This document shows, piece by piece, positions 60,010-64,000 of a DNA stretch of 64,000 nt; position 1 is the first letter of the stretch, and each line of letters starts with the position of its first letter. The notes beneath the pieces were generated by a model. The model was not told the origin of the DNA. It saw only the letters and a list, made by a program, of their open reading frames with translations, and searched no databases. The translations under genes and the position numbers were made by a program. The DNA is from Vreelandella neptunia. GTDB taxonomy: Bacteria; Pseudomonadota; Gammaproteobacteria; Pseudomonadales; Halomonadaceae. The DNA lies in NCBI RefSeq assembly GCF_000712975.1, contig NZ_JHQL01000004.1, positions 310,001 to 374,000 of the forward strand, in the 5' to 3' direction.

Positions 60010-60864
60010 TCAGCGCAGAATCAGCACCGGCAAATGGGCATTGCGCAACATGGCGGTCGTCGTGCTGCCAACCAGCAAATGACGAATACGCGAATGACCA
60101 TAGGCACCCATGACCAACAAATCGATACCGTGCTCTTGCTTATAAGCGCGCAACGTTTCTTCTATTTCACCAGCGCGAATTACCCCTTCAGCTTGGTGAC
60201 CAGAAGACTCAAGGACATCAATTGCCCACTCAAGCTGTGACCGGTTTTCTGCAGTCTCAGCGCCCACGATCACGACATGGCAGGCAGCACCTTCAAAAAG
60301 CGGGCTTTTGGCTAGCATTTCAACGCCTTTGCGAGCTGTTTTGCTCCCATCAAACGCCATCATCACGTTTTTCGGCTGCGTAAACTGCTTAGGCACCATC
60401 AATAGAGGGCGATGCATCTCGCGCACGACACGTTCAAGATTCGAGCCTAGATGGCCACTAGCTTGATGCGCGGTTTCGCCACGCTTGCCTAATACCAATA
60501 AACGCATCTCTTTTTCGTTCTCAACCAAAGTCTCTACCAACGTACCGTTGCGCTGGAGGCAGAGTGGATCAGCAATACCGGCTTCCATTGCGCGTGCTTT
60601 TGCCGCATCGAGCATATAACGCCCCTGCTCACGGGCAACTTTCGCACGCTGCTCTTCAATATCAGATAGCTTTTCTAGCAAATGCTCTCGGGTCCCTAAG
60701 CCTAAATTCCCGGTTAGATCAGGCTCTGTCACCTGAGGGTGGTTATCCAAGGTATGAATAAAGCTTAATGGCGCATCAAGTGCCTTGGCAGCCCAAACAG
60801 CATAATCACAGATGCTTTCTGAATACTGAGATCCATCAATAGCGGCAAACACGCGATCAGACAT
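60010..60864 (-). CDS. Universal stress protein with two Usp domains
   Basis: 284 residues, two Usp units (about 1-145 and 155-284). The C-terminal unit has the ATP-binding G-x2-G-x9-GS motif as GAYGHSRIRHLLVGS. It is very similar by eye (roughly 70 percent identical) to the second Usp protein about 2.8 kb downstream, so the two are recent paralogues. AAGGAG lies about 7 bases before the ATG. 18 bases after the DksA-like gene on the same strand. Confidence 0.9.
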   Translation of the reverse strand: MSDRVFAAIDGSQYSESICDYAVWAAKALDAPLSFIHTLDNHPQVTEPDLTGNLGLGTREHLLEKLSDIEEQRAKVAREQGRYMLDAAKARAMEAGIADPLCLQRNGTLVETLVENEKEMRLLVLGKRGETAHQASGHLGSNLERVVREMHRPLLMVPKQFTQPKNVMMAFDGSKTARKGVEMLAKSPLFEGAACHVVIVGAETAENRSQLEWAIDVLESSGHQAEGVIRAGEIEETLRAYKQEHGIDLLVMGAYGHSRIRHLLVGSTTTAMLRNAHLPVLILR

Positions 60865-60884
60865 AAAAACGACTCCTTGAGCGG

Positions 60885-60954
60885 GTGCGTTAAGATTTTT
60901 ATTATTCTCATTCTTTTTTACACGAAGTTATTGACCAGCGACACCTTAACGCAC
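60885..60954. repeat. Spaced 10-bp inverted repeat in the usp-crcB divergent gap
   Basis: GTGCGTTAAG (60885-60894) and CTTAACGCAC (60945-60954), perfect, 50 AT-rich bases apart. It covers the likely promoter zone of one or both divergent genes, so a regulator site is plausible. Confidence 0.55.
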
Positions 60955-61033
60955 TCTTTGTGTTCATCCCTATCGTTATAGGGTGAGTGGTACACTTAAC
61001 GGCCTATTAACGCGGCCAGTTAAAGGAGTCACG

Positions 61034-61417
61034 ATGGAGCATGGTATCGCGAGCATGCTACTGGTAGCCCTAGGCGGCGCGTTGGGCGGCATGAGTCGCT
61101 ATGCTGTTTCTAGCCTTATGGCCTACCTGCTGGGTAACACCTTTCCTTGGGGCACCTTACTGGTGAATGCCAGCGGTGCGTTTATAGCGGGCGGGCTACT
61201 CGGATACTACGGCGTGCCAACCACACAGCCACTGTGGCTATTTGCTATCGCAGGCTTGTTAGGTGGCTACACCACCGTTTCATCATTTAGCTTACAAACT
61301 ATTGAACTGTGGCAAAGCGGCCAAGCGCTGCGTGCCGCCTTGAATATTGCCGCCACCTTACTGCTCGGCATGGTGATGGTCACGCTAGGCTGGCTACTAG
61401 CTAAGGAGCTGCTATGA
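61034..61417 (+). CDS. crcB: Fluoride channel subunit, CrcB/Fluc family (first copy)
   Basis: 127 residues from the ATG at 61034, AAGGAG 5 bases upstream. Four membrane helices. Family motifs: GGALGGMSRYAVSSL, FPWGTLLVNASGAF with the pore Asn, and GGYTTVSSFSLQT (TTFSTF-type motif, here VSSFS). It would export fluoride. It is coupled by an ATGA overlap to a second, different crcB, so the pair may form an antiparallel heterodimer. No fluoride riboswitch was recognised upstream. Confidence 0.9.
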   Translation: MEHGIASMLLVALGGALGGMSRYAVSSLMAYLLGNTFPWGTLLVNASGAFIAGGLLGYYGVPTTQPLWLFAIAGLLGGYTTVSSFSLQTIELWQSGQALRAALNIAATLLLGMVMVTLGWLLAKELL

Positions 61418-61800
61418 GTTGGCAAGCCTATTTGGCAGTCGGTATTGGCAGCGGGATTGGCAGTGCACTTCGCTACGGGGTATCTCTCGTGTCTTTGGCA
61501 GCGCTTGGCGGCTATTTCCCCTGGGGTACGCTGCTGGTTAACGTACTGGGCTCTGGAGTCATCGGATGGGTTGCCGCTACCGCCTCACGTTTTCCTAAGG
61601 GCAAGCTTGCGCACTGGCAGCCGCTGTTAGTCGCCGGTTTTTGTGGCGGCTTTACCACGTTTTCACTCTTTAGCCTGGAAACCTTGCACCTTATTCAGCA
61701 AGGACTTTCTGGGCTAGCGCTGCTTTATATACTCATCAGCCTACCGCTTTGGTTACTGGCGGCCTGGCTAGGAGAACGTATAGCGCTTTCTCGTTTATAG
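61414..61800 (+). CDS. crcB: Fluoride channel subunit, CrcB/Fluc family (second copy)
   Basis: 128 residues, four membrane helices. Motifs: GSGIGSALRYGVSLV, FPWGTLLVNVLGSG and GFCGGFTTFSLFSLE, the last closer to the canonical TTFS form than in the first copy. Similar to the first copy but clearly diverged. Overlaps it by four bases. Ends 13 bases before the carrier gene, so it is the middle gene of a three-gene unit. Confidence 0.9.
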   Translation: MSWQAYLAVGIGSGIGSALRYGVSLVSLAALGGYFPWGTLLVNVLGSGVIGWVAATASRFPKGKLAHWQPLLVAGFCGGFTTFSLFSLETLHLIQQGLSGLALLYILISLPLWLLAAWLGERIALSRL

Positions 61801-61813
61801 CCGTAGGTATTTT

Positions 61814-62788
61814 ATGCGCGAGCAGTTAGAGCGACAGCAGTCTTGGCTTTACCTAGGGTTTATCTGCTTAGGGCTTACGTTGGGTCTGGTAGCTCCCTTA
61901 CTAGCGTCATCACTTGAACAGCTGTTATGGCCGCTACTCGGTATACTGCTCTACGCCACCTTTACTCAAATACCGCTATTACATATCAAGCAAAGCGTTA
62001 CTGATAAACGCTTTATGGCAGCACTGCTGATTGGCAACTTTATCATCATCCCTGCGCTACTAGGGGCCTTGGTGCTAAGCCTTTTAGTACTGGGGCTACC
62101 GCTTTATCCACCGGTGATGGCGGGTGTTTTGCTAGTGCTGCTGATGCCCTGCACAGACTGGTTTATTACCTTCACGCACTTAGGCAAAGGCGATGCCGCC
62201 CGCGCTGTTGCGGCAACGCCAGTACTGCTGATCATGCAAATGGTCGCGTTACCCGCTTATCTATGGCTATTTTTAGGCGGCGAGTGGTTTCAGTTAACGT
62301 TGTCTGCCGACCTTTTCAGCGCTTTTACGGGAGTGATCCTGCTGCCCTTAGGCTTGGCATGGCTAACAGAGCTTACCGCCCAGCGCTATCACGCGGTTGA
62401 GCGAGCCACCGACCAGCTTGGCTACTTGCCAGTGCCGCTGCTGGCATTGGTCGTATTGGTCATTGCTGCAACACAGGTGAATAGCGTACTAGCGCTTTCT
62501 TACGTACTGATGCAAGTAGTGCTTATTTTTGTAGGCTATTTAGTAGTGGCAGCAGTTTTAGGCAAAATGCTGGGCAGGCTATTTAAGCTTCCCGCCACCA
62601 GCGCCCGAACACTTGTCTTTAGTTTCGGGACCCGCAATTCGTTTGTCATGCTACCCATCGCACTCACCCTACCCAATGGCTGGCAAGCCGCGGTGGTAGT
62701 GATTGTTTTTCAATCGCTAGTAGAGCTATTTGGCATGGTGGCGTTTATACGCTGGGTGCCAAGCAGGCTAATTCCGAGCCGCCTATAA
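61814..62788 (+). CDS. ACR3/BASS-superfamily carrier
   Basis: 324 residues with about ten membrane segments. It resembles the bile-acid:sodium symporter/arsenite-permease fold: VLLVLLMPCTDWFITFTHLGKGD corresponds to the ACR3 PCTxM region (with Cys retained), and FSFGTRNSFVMLPIALTLP to the C-terminal motif. Many such genes are labelled arsenic resistance proteins, but substrate is uncertain. No arsR, arsC or arsH is next to it, and it follows the crcB pair directly, which suggests a link with anion export. Confidence 0.75.
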   Translation: MREQLERQQSWLYLGFICLGLTLGLVAPLLASSLEQLLWPLLGILLYATFTQIPLLHIKQSVTDKRFMAALLIGNFIIIPALLGALVLSLLVLGLPLYPPVMAGVLLVLLMPCTDWFITFTHLGKGDAARAVAATPVLLIMQMVALPAYLWLFLGGEWFQLTLSADLFSAFTGVILLPLGLAWLTELTAQRYHAVERATDQLGYLPVPLLALVVLVIAATQVNSVLALSYVLMQVVLIFVGYLVVAAVLGKMLGRLFKLPATSARTLVFSFGTRNSFVMLPIALTLPNGWQAAVVVIVFQSLVELFGMVAFIRWVPSRLIPSRL

Positions 62789-62790
62789 AA

Positions 62791-62822
62791 AACGCCGGCC
62801 CCTTTGCGTGGTGACCGGCGTT
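62791..62822. terminator. Shared terminator between carrier and usp genes
   Basis: Arms AACGCCGG / CCGGCGTT around a 16-base loop; TAAAAAA on its left gives a T tract for the minus-strand usp gene. Weaker on the plus strand. Confidence 0.75.
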
Positions 62823-62838
62823 AAAGTGTGCGTATTGA

Positions 62839-63696
62839 TTAACGTAATATCAGTACCGGAATTCGGCTGCCACGTAGCATCGCTGTTGTGGTGCTCCCCA
62901 CCAGCAAGTGACGGATACGCGAATGGCCGTAAGCGCCCATCACTAGCAGGTCAATAGCATGCTCCTTCTCGTACGCTTGCAAAGCGTCGTCTACCTCACC
63001 GGAACGGATGGCTCCCTCAGCTTGGTGACCTGCATCGAGCAGCGTGCTCAACGCCCATTCAAGCTCACTGCGATGCTCTGCAGTGTCAGCACCCACAATT
63101 AGCACATGACATTCGGTACCCGCGAATAAAGGCGAGCGCGCCAGCATCTCGACCCCTTTACGGGCAGTTTTGCTACCGTCAAACGCAATCATTACCTTTT
63201 CCGGCTGCTTAAAGGCTTTAGGCACCATGAGAATTGGGCGGTGCATTTCACGCACCACGCGCTCAAGGTTAGAACCTAGGTGGCCGCAGGCATGGTGAGC
63301 CGTTTCGCCACGCTTGCCTACCACCAACAAACGTATGTCTTTTTCTAGCTCTACCAAGGTTTCAACCAGCGTGCCGTTAAGCTGGCGAACAATGGGATCA
63401 ACGACTCCACCTTCTACTGCTCGTGCCTTGGCAGCTTCCAGCATAAGCTTGCCTTGCTGACGGTTTATCTTAGCGCGCTGCTCATCAAGCTCAGAAAGTT
63501 CTTTCATCAAGCGCTCGCGGGCACCAAACCGTAAGTTACCCGACAAATTTTGTTCTTCTGGCACGTCAGAATGATTATCCACCACATGCACAAAACTAAG
63601 CGGCGCGTTTAATGCCAAGCTTGCCCAAGCGGCGTAATCGCATACGCTTTCTGCATATTGGGAGCCGTCAATCGCGGCGAGTACGTGTTCAGTCAT
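62839..63696 (-). CDS. Universal stress protein with two Usp domains (paralogue)
   Basis: 285 residues, two Usp units, with GAYGHSRIRHLLVGS in the C-terminal one. About 70 percent identical by eye to the Usp gene at 60010-60864, with identical blocks such as CDYA, GKRGETAH and AFDGSKTARKGVEMLA. AAGGAG lies 6 bases before the ATG. It starts 19 bases after the SulP transporter gene on the same strand, a pairing that suggests the Usp protein modulates the transporter. Confidence 0.9.
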   Translation of the reverse strand: MTEHVLAAIDGSQYAESVCDYAAWASLALNAPLSFVHVVDNHSDVPEEQNLSGNLRFGARERLMKELSELDEQRAKINRQQGKLMLEAAKARAVEGGVVDPIVRQLNGTLVETLVELEKDIRLLVVGKRGETAHHACGHLGSNLERVVREMHRPILMVPKAFKQPEKVMIAFDGSKTARKGVEMLARSPLFAGTECHVLIVGADTAEHRSELEWALSTLLDAGHQAEGAIRSGEVDDALQAYEKEHAIDLLVMGAYGHSRIRHLLVGSTTTAMLRGSRIPVLILR

Positions 63697-63715
63697 ATCG
63701 CTCTCCTTGCGGTAG

Positions 63716-64000
63716 TTAGTGGCCGCCCATTAGCTTTTCAACAGCTTCAGGGTCGTTGTGTACCGCGTAGCGATCTACCACGGTGGCACTGGCTTCGCTC
63801 AAGCCCACCAGCTCTACCTCGGTACCTTCACGGCGGAACTTAATCACCACGCGATCCAGAGCTTGAACAGCGGTAATATCCCAGAAGTGGGCGCGGGAAA
63901 GGTTGATGGTGACCTTATCGATGCTCTCTTTAAAATCGAAGGCAGCAATAAAACGCTCAGAAGAGGCAAAGAACACTTGGCCAACCACTTGGTATTCACG
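63716..64000 (-). CDS. SulP-family anion transporter, C-terminal STAS part (cut by window end)
   Basis: The frame is open to the last base, so the gene starts beyond the window; only the last 94 or so residues are seen. They form a STAS domain (VVGQVFFASSERFIAAFDF, DKVTINLSRAHFWDITAVQALDRVV), the cytoplasmic tail of SulP sulfate/bicarbonate transporters such as BicA or DauA, with the DIxxV phospho-site-like region ITAVQALD. The transmembrane part and the transported anion are not visible. Confidence 0.85.
   Translation of the reverse strand, partial: REYQVVGQVFFASSERFIAAFDFKESIDKVTINLSRAHFWDITAVQALDRVVIKFRREGTEVELVGLSEASATVVDRYAVHNDPEAVEKLMGGH

Noticed and set aside
60865-61033. Possible fluoride riboswitch before crcB
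   Set aside because: The conserved pseudoknot sequences expected of the crcB motif could not be found by eye; a covariance search would be needed.

Overview
The window looks like chromosomal core sequence of a moderately halophilic gammaproteobacterium, most likely a member of the Halomonadaceae (Halomonas in the broad sense). The grounds are the gammaproteobacterial operon orders lptD-surA-pdxA-rsmA-apaG-apaH, ftsB-ispD-ispF-truD-surE-pcm-(popT)-nlpD-rpoS and rpsU-dnaG-rpoD, together with a dense compatible-solute uptake region and protein sequences I associate with that family. The genus is inferred from memory of similar proteins, not from a search. No rRNA, tRNA, CRISPR array, insertion sequence, prophage or obvious pseudogene was seen. 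Two genes are cut by the window edges.

Layout. 1-1.5 kb: the end of a sigma-54 activator and two small acidic lipoproteins. 1.7-7.4 kb: osmoprotection (ProV-ProW-ProX glycine betaine ABC importer, a single-domain UspA, a BCCT betaine/choline carrier) behind a near-consensus sigma-70 promoter. 7.4-10.7 kb: a DEDDh exonuclease translated directly after a cNMP/CBS/DUF294 nucleotidyltransferase-like protein, and a DUF4168 protein. 10.8-18 kb: an EamA transporter, MtgA, a glutathione-dependent formaldehyde detoxification pair (FghA, AdhC) with an exported MBL-fold hydrolase and a divergent LysR regulator, and SdaA. 18-20.6 kb: an unrecognised membrane protein and an AbgT transporter. 20.7-25.2 kb: the rpsU-dnaG-rpoD macromolecular synthesis cluster.

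25.4-40.2 kb: TsaD, PlsY, FolB-FolK, Cca, then the minus-strand run LptD-SurA-PdxA-RsmA-ApaG-ApaH, divergent AmgK-MurU cell-wall recycling genes, an OsmC-family protein, SpeD and LpxL. 40.2-50 kb: Alr, RpoS, NlpD, a DUF368/PopT undecaprenyl-phosphate translocase, Pcm, SurE, TruD, IspF, IspD, FtsB and a FemAB-like acyltransferase. 50-56.8 kb: an aldehyde dehydrogenase, then a hybrid histidine kinase, a REC-GGDEF-EAL response regulator and HexR whose reading frames overlap. 56.8-60 kb: RidA, an Lrp/AsnC regulator, divergent LeuA and a DksA-like zinc-finger protein. 60-64 kb: two paralogous double-domain Usp proteins flanking a tandem crcB pair and an ACR3/BASS-like carrier, then the STAS end of a SulP transporter.

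Most genes are ordinary housekeeping genes. The least expected signals are: short imperfect tandem duplications (13-18 bp units, 2-3 copies) that recur at gene boundaries, three of them overlapping the stop codon or last codons of rpoD, apaH and ispD; the overlapping kinase/phosphodiesterase/HexR unit; the crcB-crcB-carrier cassette between duplicated usp genes; and the DUF294-exonuclease pair. Several start codons were moved inward from the longest open frame because a good Shine-Dalgarno site points to an internal start.
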